From NCBI RefSeq assembly GCF_003324565.1, contig NZ_QOLA01000015.1, positions 62,001 through 126,000 on the forward strand: a DNA stretch of 64,000 bases, written 5' to 3'. This stretch comes from Streptomyces sp. SDr-06 (GTDB lineage: Bacteria > Actinomycetota > Actinomycetes > Streptomycetales > Streptomycetaceae). Every line of letters begins with the position of its first letter. Within the stretch, counting starts at the first letter, position 1. The notes below the pieces were generated by a model. That model ran no database searches. It was not told the DNA's origin and worked only from the letters and a program-made list of their open reading frames with translations. This document shows positions 24,859-32,685 of the stretch, one piece after another. The translations under genes were made by a program, and so were the position numbers.

Positions 24859-25439
24859 TGCACTTCGACGACGGCCTCTACACCTGGGTCACCGACCTGG
24901 CGCACCGCGCGCCCGGCCCGCTGGACACGCTGATCTCCGTCTGGTCGGACTACGGGCTCGGGCTGTTCGCGGTGCTGATGGTGATGGCCTGGTGGCGGGC
25001 CCGCCCGCTCGGCATCGCCCGCACCACGACGGCGCTGGCGGCGCCGCTCGTCGTGGTCGCCGCGTATGCCGTGAACGACGTCCTCAAGATGATCGTCCAC
25101 GAGCAGCGCCCGTGCCAGACCCTGCACACGCTGACCGTCGAGGCCTGCCCGCCGCTCGGCGACTGGTCGTTCCCCAGCAATCACGCGGCGATCGCCGCCG
25201 CGGCCGCCGTCGCGATCCTCCTCACCGACCGCGCGCTCGGCGCGGTCGCCGTCCCCGCCGCGCTCCTGATGGGCGCCTCCCGGGTCTGGATCGGCGCGCA
25301 CTACCCGCACGACGTGGTGATCGGCCTGCTGGTGGGCGCGGCCGTAGCGGTCGTCCTCGTGCCCGCGGCGCGCAAAGCCGCGCCCTTCGTGGAACGGCTC
25401 GGTGACACCCGGCTGCGGCCCCTGGTGACCGCTCGATGA
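24858..25439 (+). CDS. PAP2-family membrane phosphatase 1
   Basis: A 193-residue membrane protein with the three-part phosphatase motif: KMIVHEQRPC, then SFPSNHAA (catalytic His), then SRVWIGAHYPHDVVIG (second His). This is the class of BcrC-like undecaprenyl pyrophosphate phosphatases and lipid phosphatases. It starts within the DedA stop (TGATG) and ends overlapping the next PAP2 gene by 4 bp, so all three are translated together. The pairing with DedA suggests a role in regenerating the lipid carrier for peptidoglycan and teichoic-type polymers. Substrate is inferred. Confidence 0.9.
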   Translation: MHFDDGLYTWVTDLAHRAPGPLDTLISVWSDYGLGLFAVLMVMAWWRARPLGIARTTTALAAPLVVVAAYAVNDVLKMIVHEQRPCQTLHTLTVEACPPLGDWSFPSNHAAIAAAAAVAILLTDRALGAVAVPAALLMGASRVWIGAHYPHDVVIGLLVGAAVAVVLVPAARKAAPFVERLGDTRLRPLVTAR

Positions 25440-26104
25440 CCTCGGCCCGGCGCACGGGCACGGCGGCCTGCCTGCTGCTTCTGCTCCTCGGGCTGCTCAC
25501 GGCGTACGTCGCCGCGCGGCACGGGGCGCCGCTGCCCGGCGACCGGGCCCTGCACCGCTGGCCCGTCGATCACCGCCCGCCGGTCGCCGTGGCCACCGCC
25601 CGCGCGGTCACGGCGACCGGCACCGGCGTCCCGCCCTACGTGCTGGCCTTGGTCGCGGGCCTGATCGCGGGCCGCACCGCCCGGGAACGCTGGTACGCGG
25701 CGGGCGGAGCGCTCGCGGTCCTCCTCATCGGCCAGGCGCTGCGGTACGGCCTGATGGCGGTCGTGGCCCGCCCGCGCCCGGCCGTCGTCGACTGGGCGAC
25801 CACGGCATCCGGCCACTCCTTCCCCTCCGGGCACTCCACCACGAGCGCCCTCACCGCCGGGCTCCTCGTCTGGGCCGTACTGACCCGCGCCCGCCTCTCC
25901 ACCGCCCGCTTCACGGTCGCGCTGCTGCTGCTCTGGGCCGCCGCGGTCGGGCTCTCCCGCGTCTACCTCGGGGTGCACTGGGCGAGCGACGTGCTGGGCG
26001 GCTGGCTGTTCGCTGCCCTCTGGCTCTGCCTCGCCCGCCTCGCGACGCGCCCTCTCGTACGGTCCGTCCGCACGCCCGACCCCGAGCCCACGCCGCGGGA
26101 CTGA
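25436..26104 (+). CDS. PAP2-family membrane phosphatase 2
   Basis: A 222-residue membrane protein with the motifs MAVVARPRPAV, SGHSFPSGHSTTSALT (catalytic His) and SRVYLGVHWASDVLGG (second His). The N-terminal helix MTSARRTGTAACLLLLLLGL is an uncleaved anchor. The ATG overlaps the preceding stop (ATGA). The sequence differs enough from its neighbour that this is not a recent tandem duplication; the two may face different polyprenyl or lipid phosphates. It is the last gene of the operon. The next gene converges after a 216-bp gap in which I see no gene. Confidence 0.9.
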   Translation: MTSARRTGTAACLLLLLLGLLTAYVAARHGAPLPGDRALHRWPVDHRPPVAVATARAVTATGTGVPPYVLALVAGLIAGRTARERWYAAGGALAVLLIGQALRYGLMAVVARPRPAVVDWATTASGHSFPSGHSTTSALTAGLLVWAVLTRARLSTARFTVALLLLWAAAVGLSRVYLGVHWASDVLGGWLFAALWLCLARLATRPLVRSVRTPDPEPTPRD

Positions 26105-26320
26105 AACGGCCGGCGCGCCCCGGGAGCATGCACGGGCGACGCCCTGCGAGCGCCCAACATTCCTGACACCAGGGCCACTTGACAGCGGTGGGCGAACTCG
26201 TTCCGCGCGGGTGCTCGGCGGGCCGCCATGCGGGTTCCGCAGGAGCGGTCGGCGCCGGTCAGGTCCACTCGCAGTTCGCGCAGGGTGTTCTCCCTTCGCC
26301 CCGTCCCGACCTTCCCCCGA

Positions 26321-27556
26321 TCAGGCCGCCTTGAAGTAGGCGTTCCAGCCGCCCGGGGGTGCCTGGCCCACTTCCAGGGCGCGCAGCCGGTCCAGGACCT
26401 TGGGGTCCTGCACGTCGAGCCAGTCCACGAACTGGCGGAACGACACCAGGCGTACGTCCCGCTTGCCCGCCATCCCCTTCAGCGCCTCCTCGACGGCGTC
26501 CATGTAGATGCCGCCGTTCCACTCCTCGAAGTGGTTGCCGATGTAGAAGGGCGCGCGGTTGGTCTCGTACGCGCGCTTGAAACCGGCCAGGTAGGCGGCG
26601 GTCGCCTGGGACCGCCAGCCGGGATAGCGCGAGGGCATGCCCTTGGTACTGCTCTTCGACTGGTTGGCGAGGATGTTGTAGTCCATCGACAGGACCTCGA
26701 AGGAGTGGCCGGGGAACGGGATGCCCTGCAGGGGCAGGTCCCAGACGCCGTGGCGCTTGTCCGGCCACATCTGACGGCCGCCCGGCGACGAGGCGTCGTA
26801 GCGCCAGCCCCGCTCCTGCGCGGTGGGCAGCAGGTTCTGCTGGCCGAGCAGGCACGGCGTGCGGCCGCCGACGAGTTCCCTGCGGTAGTCGAACGGCAGC
26901 GGGTCCTCGTCCTTCCAGCCGGTGTTGGTCCGCCATTCGGTGACGAAGGAGACGGCCTGGTCGATCTCGCTGTGCCACTGGGCGGGCGTCCAGTTGGCCA
27001 CCGAGCCCGAACCGCCGCAGAAGTGGCCGTTGAAGTGGGTGCCGATCTCGTGCCCCTCCGACCAGGCCTGGCGGGTGTACTTCAGGGTCTCCTTGAGGTG
27101 CGCGTCGGAGAGATAGCCGATGTCGGAGGCGCCGACGGGATTGTTCGGCGGGCGGTACAGGCTCTTCTTCGACTCGGGGAGCAGATAGAGGCCGGAGAGG
27201 AAGAACGTCATCCCCGCACCGTGATTCCTGGCCAGTTCGAGGAAGCGCGGGAAGAGCCCGTTGCCGACCTCGCCCGCACCGTCCCAGGAGAAGATCACGA
27301 ACTGCGGCGGGGTCTCGCCCGGTTCGAGCGGAACGGGCTTCTCGGGCTGGTTCGGTTGCTTGCCGGTGTCCGCGGTCGAACCGTCACCGATCAGCCTGGC
27401 CTGCGGCTTCGCCGGTTTCACCGGCCCCTGTCCACCCACTGGCCGACTCGGTCCGCCCGTGCCGTCACCCCCTGCCGAGCCGCACCCGGCGAGCCCAGCC
27501 GCAGCGACCGCTCCAAGTCCCGCGCCCAGCAATCCCCTTCGACTGATGTCCCGCAT
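26321..27556 (-). CDS. Polysaccharide deacetylase-like lipoprotein
   Basis: A 411-residue exported protein. The signal SRRGLLGAGLGAVAAAGLAGC combines a Tat-like twin arginine with a lipobox (LAGC), so it is probably exported and then lipid-anchored. The body has deacetylase-fold features: PPQFVIFSWDGAGEVGN, AGMTFFLSGLYLLP, and the metal-type segment GHEIGTHFNGHFC, resembling the H-x3-H element of NodB domains. FYIGNHFEEWNGGIYMDAV completes the barrel. The classical first Asp pair (TFDD) reads SWDG, so activity is uncertain. The ATG at 27556 is preferred to a GTG 15 nt earlier because GGGAGCAGG fits it. It is divergent from the SPFH gene. Confidence 0.82.
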   Translation of the reverse strand: MRDISRRGLLGAGLGAVAAAGLAGCGSAGGDGTGGPSRPVGGQGPVKPAKPQARLIGDGSTADTGKQPNQPEKPVPLEPGETPPQFVIFSWDGAGEVGNGLFPRFLELARNHGAGMTFFLSGLYLLPESKKSLYRPPNNPVGASDIGYLSDAHLKETLKYTRQAWSEGHEIGTHFNGHFCGGSGSVANWTPAQWHSEIDQAVSFVTEWRTNTGWKDEDPLPFDYRRELVGGRTPCLLGQQNLLPTAQERGWRYDASSPGGRQMWPDKRHGVWDLPLQGIPFPGHSFEVLSMDYNILANQSKSSTKGMPSRYPGWRSQATAAYLAGFKRAYETNRAPFYIGNHFEEWNGGIYMDAVEEALKGMAGKRDVRLVSFRQFVDWLDVQDPKVLDRLRALEVGQAPPGGWNAYFKAA

Positions 27557-27805
27557 ACCTGCTCCCGTCACTCATCGCACGGACCCCTGATGTGTAGACA
27601 GGAGAGTCGTGAAATAACCCGATATCCACCAACATTGAGCCGCCCGCCCTGCCACAACAGCCCCTTCGTCACCAGGCGTAGTCAACGGGCAACCCTCCGT
27701 CAAAAGATCGAACAAAGTTGGCTTGAACGACACCTTGTCCACGCTCGCCCCCTACCCACTCCAACTCACGTCAGGCCAGCCACCCTTCCCCCCTTTCGCG
27801 TCATC

Positions 27806-27834
27806 TTGACGATAAACAGACATGCCTCTATCGT
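27806..27834 (+). promoter_or_regulatory. Housekeeping-type promoter and dyad before the SPFH gene
   Basis: A TTGACG (-35), 17-bp spacer and TATCGT (-10) end 29 bp before the ATG. A 7-bp inverted repeat, GACGATA at 27809 and its complement ending at 27835, exactly brackets the spacer. CGTCA-TCT-TGACG overlaps the -35. These dyads look like a regulator site. Confidence 0.65.
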
Positions 27835-27863
27835 CTTACTGACGAAAAGGAAGGGGTCTCCTC

Positions 27864-28868
27864 ATGGCCGACATCACCAGGCGCTTCGGGCGGCGCCATC
27901 TGCGCTCCGCGCCCACCTCGTACGTCCGGCACCACAGGAACGGCCGCCCGGCGCACGACGGCGTCGGGTTGAGCTTCTGGTTCCGGCCGCTCAGCGCCGC
28001 CCTGTCCGAAGTGCCGGTCAACGACCGGGAACTGGCCATGGCCTTCCACGCCCGCACGGCCGACTTCCAGGACGTCACGGTGCAGGCCACCGTCACGTAC
28101 CGGATAAGCGAGCCGGGCACCGCGGCGGACCGGCTCGACTTCTCCATCGACCCGGACACCGGGATCTGGCGCGGCGACCCCCTGGAGCAGCTGTCGACGC
28201 TGCTGACGGAGACGGCCCAGCAGCACGCCCTCGACGTGCTCGCGCGCACCGCGCTCTCCGCGGCGCTGGCCGACGGCGTCGCGGCCGTGCGGGAGCGCGT
28301 CGCGGCCGGGCTCGCGGCCGAACCCCGGCTGCCCGCGACCGGCATCGAGGTGGTCGCGGTACGGGTCGTCGCGATCCGCCCCGAGCCGGAGGTGGAGCGC
28401 GCGCTGCGGACCCCGGCGCGCGAACGGATCCAGCAGGAGGCGGACCGGGCGACCTACGAGCGGCGGGCCGTGGCCGTCGAGCGGGAGCGCACCATCGCCG
28501 AGAACGAACTCGCCAGCCGCATCGAACTGGCCCGGCGCGAGGAGCAGTTGGTCGAGCAGCACGGCACCAACGCCCGCCGCGAGGCGGAGGAGGCGGCCGC
28601 GGCCGACGCGGTCCGCACCGAGGCCGAGGCGGCCCGCACCGTGCGCCTCGCCCAGGCCGAGGCCGAGGCCGCCCGCGCCGCGGGTGAGGCACGGGCCGGG
28701 GCACAGGCCGCCTGGCTGAGGGCGCACGACGACACCGACGCGGCCACCCTGCACGCGCTGGCCGCGACCCGGCTGGCCGAGAACCTTCCCAAGATCGACA
28801 GCCTCACCCTCTCCCCCGACGTGCTCACCGCGCTGCTGGACCGGCTCGGCCGGGGTGACCGGCCGTGA
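27864..28868 (+). CDS. SPFH/Band 7 domain protein
   Basis: A 334-residue protein. The SPFH domain covers about 15-185 (VNDRELAMAFHARTADFQDV, VQATVTYRISEPG, LARTALSAALADGVAAVRER, GIEVVAVRVVAIRPEPEVER). It is followed by a long charged coiled coil rich in Ala, Glu and Arg (about 195-285) and a short C-terminal helix. Unlike flotillins and stomatins there is no N-terminal membrane hairpin, so it is probably soluble or peripheral and forms ring- or cage-like oligomers. The ATG has AAGGAAGGGG upstream. Its stop overlaps the GTG of the NAD-kinase-like gene (GTGA), a tight two-gene unit. Confidence 0.88.
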   Translation: MADITRRFGRRHLRSAPTSYVRHHRNGRPAHDGVGLSFWFRPLSAALSEVPVNDRELAMAFHARTADFQDVTVQATVTYRISEPGTAADRLDFSIDPDTGIWRGDPLEQLSTLLTETAQQHALDVLARTALSAALADGVAAVRERVAAGLAAEPRLPATGIEVVAVRVVAIRPEPEVERALRTPARERIQQEADRATYERRAVAVERERTIAENELASRIELARREEQLVEQHGTNARREAEEAAAADAVRTEAEAARTVRLAQAEAEAARAAGEARAGAQAAWLRAHDDTDAATLHALAATRLAENLPKIDSLTLSPDVLTALLDRLGRGDRP

Positions 28869-29764
28869 GCCTCGCCCCGCGCGCGGTGCTGGTCCACCGC
28901 ACCTCGGAGTACGAGGAGTTGCTGGCCCGGCACGGCACGCACGGTCAGGCCGACTTCTTCCTGTCCTCGCGGGGCCGCTCGATCCGCGAGGTGGCCGAGC
29001 GGCACCACCGGGCGCTGCGGGCGCTGGCCGACGTGGCGGCCGCGGTGCCCCCGCAGTGGCGCCAGGCCCGGGTCGAACGCGCCGACCTCGACCGCTTCCT
29101 GTTCGCCGCGGAGGACGCGATCGTGGTGGTCGGCCAGGACGGTCTGGTCGCCAACGCCGCCAAGTACCTGGCGGGGCAGCCGGTCATCGGCATCGACCCG
29201 GAGCCGGGCCGCAACGCGGGCGTGCTGGTGCGCCACCGGTCGTCCGCCGCGGCGGCGCTGCTGCCCGCGGCCGTCGCGCGCGGCTGTGCGGTCGAGGAGC
29301 TCACCATGGTGGAGGCGCGCACCGACGACCGCCAGCGCCTGCTCGCGCTGAACGAGATCTACCTCGGCGCGCCCGGCCACCAGACGGCCCGCTACCGCAT
29401 CGGCCCCGACGACCCGGCCGCCACCGGCGAGGCGCAGGCCTCCTCGGGCGTCCTGGTGGGCACGGGCACGGGCGCGACCGGCTGGCTGCGCTCGCTGTGG
29501 GAGCAGCGTGCGGCGGCCCCGGCGCTGCCGGCCCCGGCCGATGCCCGTCTGGTGTGGTTCGTGCGTGAGGCGTGGCCCTCCCCGGTGACCGGCACCTCGC
29601 TGGTGGACGGGGAGTTGGGACGCTCGCAGCGGCTGCGGGTCACCGTCGAGTCCGATCGCCTGGTCGCGTTCGGGGACGGCATGGAGGGCGACGCGCTGGA
29701 GCTGACCTGGGGCCAGTCGGTGAGTCTCGGCGTCGCGGACACGGCCCTGCGGCTGGTGGGTTGA
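28865..29764 (+). CDS. NAD kinase-like protein coupled to SPFH
   Basis: A 299-residue protein of the ATP-NAD kinase fold. It shows RFLFAAEDAIVVVGQDGLVA in place of the usual GGDG region, NAAKYLAGQPVIGIDPEPGR and the glycine-rich SGVLVGTGTGATGWLRSL. The C-terminus has RLVAFGDGMEGDALELTWGQ. The canonical catalytic GGDG is changed (VGQDG) while Asp is retained, so either kinase activity on NAD or related nucleotides or a sensing role is possible. It starts inside the SPFH stop codon, so the two are made together. Housekeeping NAD kinase is expected elsewhere in the genome. Confidence 0.8.
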   Translation: MSLAPRAVLVHRTSEYEELLARHGTHGQADFFLSSRGRSIREVAERHHRALRALADVAAAVPPQWRQARVERADLDRFLFAAEDAIVVVGQDGLVANAAKYLAGQPVIGIDPEPGRNAGVLVRHRSSAAAALLPAAVARGCAVEELTMVEARTDDRQRLLALNEIYLGAPGHQTARYRIGPDDPAATGEAQASSGVLVGTGTGATGWLRSLWEQRAAAPALPAPADARLVWFVREAWPSPVTGTSLVDGELGRSQRLRVTVESDRLVAFGDGMEGDALELTWGQSVSLGVADTALRLVG

Positions 29765-29862
29765 GCGACGCCGGGCCGCGCGTCAGCGGGCCGTGACGGC
29801 CGATTGTCAGTGGCGTACGGCATCGTGAACGGTGAGCCCGTACTGCCGAGGGAAGGCTGCCG

Positions 29863-30120
29863 ATGACCGCCACCGCCGTGATGACGTCCCATGAACGCTC
29901 CGCCGCCCAGGCGTATCTGCGCCTGCTGAGCACCGTGCGCGCGGCCCTCGACTCGCCCTCGGACCGCCCGCAGGGCCCGCTCGCCCTGGAAGGCGTCATC
30001 GCCGAGGCGGACGAGGCGCTGGCGCGAGCGGGCCTCGCGGGAAACGAGGCCGCGCTGTTCGCGCTCGTCGGCAGCCTGCACACCGGCGGGGCGCCCGGCC
30101 GGGAGGAGCCCCGCCCGTGA
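29863..30120 (+). CDS. Small hypothetical protein, 85 residues
   Basis: An 85-residue soluble, Ala-rich helical protein (HERSAAQAYLRLLSTVRAAL, EGVIAEADEALARAGLAGNE). I do not recognise it. The ATG has GAGGGAAGG upstream. It lies 98 bp downstream of the NAD-kinase-like gene and converges with the methyltransferase gene (24 bp between stops). No motif suggests a function. Confidence 0.6.
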   Translation: MTATAVMTSHERSAAQAYLRLLSTVRAALDSPSDRPQGPLALEGVIAEADEALARAGLAGNEAALFALVGSLHTGGAPGREEPRP

Positions 30121-30144
30121 GGGGAGCGGTGGCGGGCCGCCGGG

Positions 30145-30969
30145 TCAGCGCTTGCGGCCGACGCCGCCGTACATCGCCACCTCGTCCGGGAGCGTGTCGC
30201 CCGCCTCCGGGCGCCAGCGCGAGCACGACACCACACCCGGTTCGAGCAGATCGAGTCCCTCGAAGAACCCGGCCACCCGCTCCGGGGTGCGCTGGGTCAG
30301 CTTCGGCGTCCCGTGCTCGTTCCAGAAGGCCACCGCGGCGTCGACGTCGGGCATGGCCGGGCTGGTGATGGTGTGCGAGAGCACGAGGTAGCTGCCCGGC
30401 GCGAGCTCCTTCATCAGATCCCGGACCAGCCCGCGGGCCTCGGCCTCGTCCGGGATGAAGATGACGACGCCGAGCAGCATGAGGGCCACCGGCTTGCTCA
30501 GGTCGAGGGTCTTGGCCGCGTGTTCCAGGATGGTCGCGGTGTCGCGCAGGTCGGCGTCGAGGTAGTCGGTCCGGCCCTCGGGGGTGCTGGTCAGCAGGGC
30601 GCGGGCGTGGGCGAGGACCAGCGGGTCGTTGTCGACGTAGACGATGCGGGCGTCGGGCGCGAGACGCTGGGCCACCTCGTGGGTGTTGTCGGCGGTGGGC
30701 AGCCCGGTGCCGATGTCGAGGAACTGGCGCACCCCCCGGTCGGCCACCAGGTGGCGCACGGCCCGTCCGAGGAAGAGCCGGTCGGCCAGCGCGTAGTCGC
30801 CGATGCCCGGGTGCAGCGAGCGGATCTGGTCGCCGACCTCGCGGTCGACGGGGTAGTTGTCCTTGCCGCCGAGCCAGTAGTTCCAGATCCGGGCGGTGTG
30901 CGGCTGTGCGGTGTTGATGCGGTCGCGCACATGGTCGGGCGTCGACGAGGGGGCGGGATTCTCGGTCAC
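30145..30969 (-). CDS. SAM-dependent methyltransferase (DUF574 family)
   Basis: A 274-residue protein of the actinomycete DUF574/Methyltransf_19 family. It shows the diagnostic start ARIWNYWLGGKDNYPVDREV, the SAM-binding motif QFLDIGTGLPTADNTHEVAQ and the acidic loop VYVDNDPLVLAHARALL. VVIFIPDEAEARGLVRDLM and YLVLSHTI follow. Streptomyces genomes carry many copies, and their substrates are generally unknown. The GTG at 30969 has AGGAGA upstream. No cofactor or pathway gene is adjacent. It is divergent from the phosphoesterase operon across 369 bp. Confidence 0.92.
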   Translation of the reverse strand: MTENPAPSSTPDHVRDRINTAQPHTARIWNYWLGGKDNYPVDREVGDQIRSLHPGIGDYALADRLFLGRAVRHLVADRGVRQFLDIGTGLPTADNTHEVAQRLAPDARIVYVDNDPLVLAHARALLTSTPEGRTDYLDADLRDTATILEHAAKTLDLSKPVALMLLGVVIFIPDEAEARGLVRDLMKELAPGSYLVLSHTITSPAMPDVDAAVAFWNEHGTPKLTQRTPERVAGFFEGLDLLEPGVVSCSRWRPEAGDTLPDEVAMYGGVGRKR

Positions 30970-31140
30970 GGGTGTGTCTCCTGGAGGTGCGGCGCTGCGT
31001 CAACGGCCAATCTAGGCACTCGCGTTGCGAGCTGTCACAGAGAACGAGCCGCGACGCGCCCCCGTCCCGGGGGTCCCGCGCCCGACAAGACGCCGAAGCA
31101 CCCTATCTCCCTTGATACGCAGGCCAGTTGAAGGACTGGT

Positions 31141-31153
31141 AGGAAACCTTCCT
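31141..31153. promoter_or_regulatory. AGGAA-N3-TTCCT palindrome upstream of the phosphoesterase operon
   Basis: A 13-bp palindrome lies in the 369-bp gap between the methyltransferase and phosphoesterase genes, about 190 bp above the latter's start. It resembles the TAGGAAA/TTTCCTA sites I associate with ROK-family regulators of Streptomyces carbohydrate genes, which is recall only. I see no gene in the rest of the gap. Confidence 0.4.
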
Positions 31154-31338
31154 GTCCTATACGATCGCGCCCGGCGGCTTGGCGCGGTGCCCCAACTCCC
31201 CCGTGGGCATGACGCGCTCAGCGAGAGCTCTGATCCGGCCGCCGCGATGCCGCCCCCTGCCCGGTCTCAAGGGCGGGGGTGCGGCGCCGCGCGCACCGGT
31301 GTCCAGCTCTCGCCACCCCCCAGGCAGGGAGTCCAGGT

Positions 31339-32685
31339 ATGCGCCTGACCGCCTCCGCTCCGCCCTTCTCCCCACCGCGCCGCCCCACCGTGGGGCTCGC
31401 GCTCGTCGCCGTCCTCGTCCTCGTCGCCGGTCTGCTGCTGACCTGGCCGGACCGGGCGGGGGCCGCCGCCGATCCCCTCATCTCCCGCGACCGGCCCGCC
31501 ACCGCCTCCTCGTCCGAGAGTTCCGCCCTCGGCCCGCGGAACGCGGTCGACGCCTCCGCCACCACCCGCTGGGCGAGCGCCGAGGGCAAGGATCCGCAGT
31601 GGATCCAGGTCGACCTCGGCGCCACCGCCGACGTCACCCGCGTCGCGCTCACCTGGGAGGCCGCGTACGCCAAGGCGTACCGCGTCGAAGTGTCCGCCGA
31701 CGGCGCCGCCTGGACCCCGCTCGCCGCCGAGACCGCCGGAAACGGTGGCGACGACGACTGGCCGGGCCTGTCCGGCAGGGGACGCTATGTGCGGGTGTAC
31801 GGCACGGCGCGCGGCACCTCCTACGGCTACTCGCTGTACAGCTTCGAGGTGTACGGCAGCCTCGGCACCACCACCCCGCCTCCCGGCGCCTTCACCGTGG
31901 TCGCCGCCGGTGACATCGCCGCCCAGTGCACCGCCGCCGACAGCGCCTGCGCCCACCCGAAGACCGCGGCCCTGGCCAGGAAGATCGACCCGCGGTTCTA
32001 TCTGACGATGGGCGACAACCAGTACGACGACGCCCGCATAGCGGACTTCCGCACGTACTACGACAAGACCTGGGGCACCTTCAAGGCGAAGACGCACCCG
32101 GTGCCCGGCAACCACGAGACCTACGACCCGGCGGGCACCCTGTCCGGCTACCAGGCCTACTTCGGCTCCCTCGCCTACCCGCAGGGCAAGAGCTACTACA
32201 GCTACGACGAGGGCAACTGGCACTTCATCGCCCTGGACTCCAACTCCTTCGACCAGGCCGCGCAGATCGACTGGCTCAAGTCGGACCTCGCCCGCAACAG
32301 CAGGGGCTGCATCGCCGCCTACTGGCACCACCCGCTGTACTCCTCCGGCGGGCACGGCAACAACCCGGTCAGCAAGCCCGTGTGGAAGATCCTGTACGGC
32401 GCGGGCGCCGACCTCGTCCTCAACGGCCACGACCACCACTACGAGCGGTTCGCCCCGCAGAACCCGGACGGGAAGGCGACCGCCGACGGCATCGTGGAGA
32501 TCGTCGGCGGCATGGGCGGCGCGGAGCCGTATCCCATCGAACAGGTCCAGCCCAACAGCCAGAAGCGGATCAGCGGCCAGTACGGGGTACTGAAGCTCGA
32601 CCTCAACGACAAGGGGTTCACCTGGAGTTACGTCGGCATCGACGGCCAGGTCAAGGACTCCGCCCCGAACTACACCTGCCACTGA
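31339..32685 (+). CDS. Secreted metallophosphoesterase with F5/8-type C domain
   Basis: A 448-residue exported protein. The signal/anchor is PTVGLALVAVLVLVAGLLLT, ending at GAAAD. Residues about 35-160 form a discoidin (F5/8 type C) sugar-binding domain (RPATASSSESSALGPRNAVD, WASAEGKDPQWIQVDLGA). From about 185 the calcineurin-like phosphoesterase has all metal-binding blocks: VVAAGDIA, MGDNQYD, VPGNHETY, YWHHPLYS and LNGHDHHYER. It is an extracellular acid-phosphatase-type enzyme. The ATG at 31339 follows CAGGGAG. Its stop and the next start share one base (TGATG), so it heads a three-gene operon with an MFS transporter and a TolB-like protein. Confidence 0.9.
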   Translation: MRLTASAPPFSPPRRPTVGLALVAVLVLVAGLLLTWPDRAGAAADPLISRDRPATASSSESSALGPRNAVDASATTRWASAEGKDPQWIQVDLGATADVTRVALTWEAAYAKAYRVEVSADGAAWTPLAAETAGNGGDDDWPGLSGRGRYVRVYGTARGTSYGYSLYSFEVYGSLGTTTPPPGAFTVVAAGDIAAQCTAADSACAHPKTAALARKIDPRFYLTMGDNQYDDARIADFRTYYDKTWGTFKAKTHPVPGNHETYDPAGTLSGYQAYFGSLAYPQGKSYYSYDEGNWHFIALDSNSFDQAAQIDWLKSDLARNSRGCIAAYWHHPLYSSGGHGNNPVSKPVWKILYGAGADLVLNGHDHHYERFAPQNPDGKATADGIVEIVGGMGGAEPYPIEQVQPNSQKRISGQYGVLKLDLNDKGFTWSYVGIDGQVKDSAPNYTCH

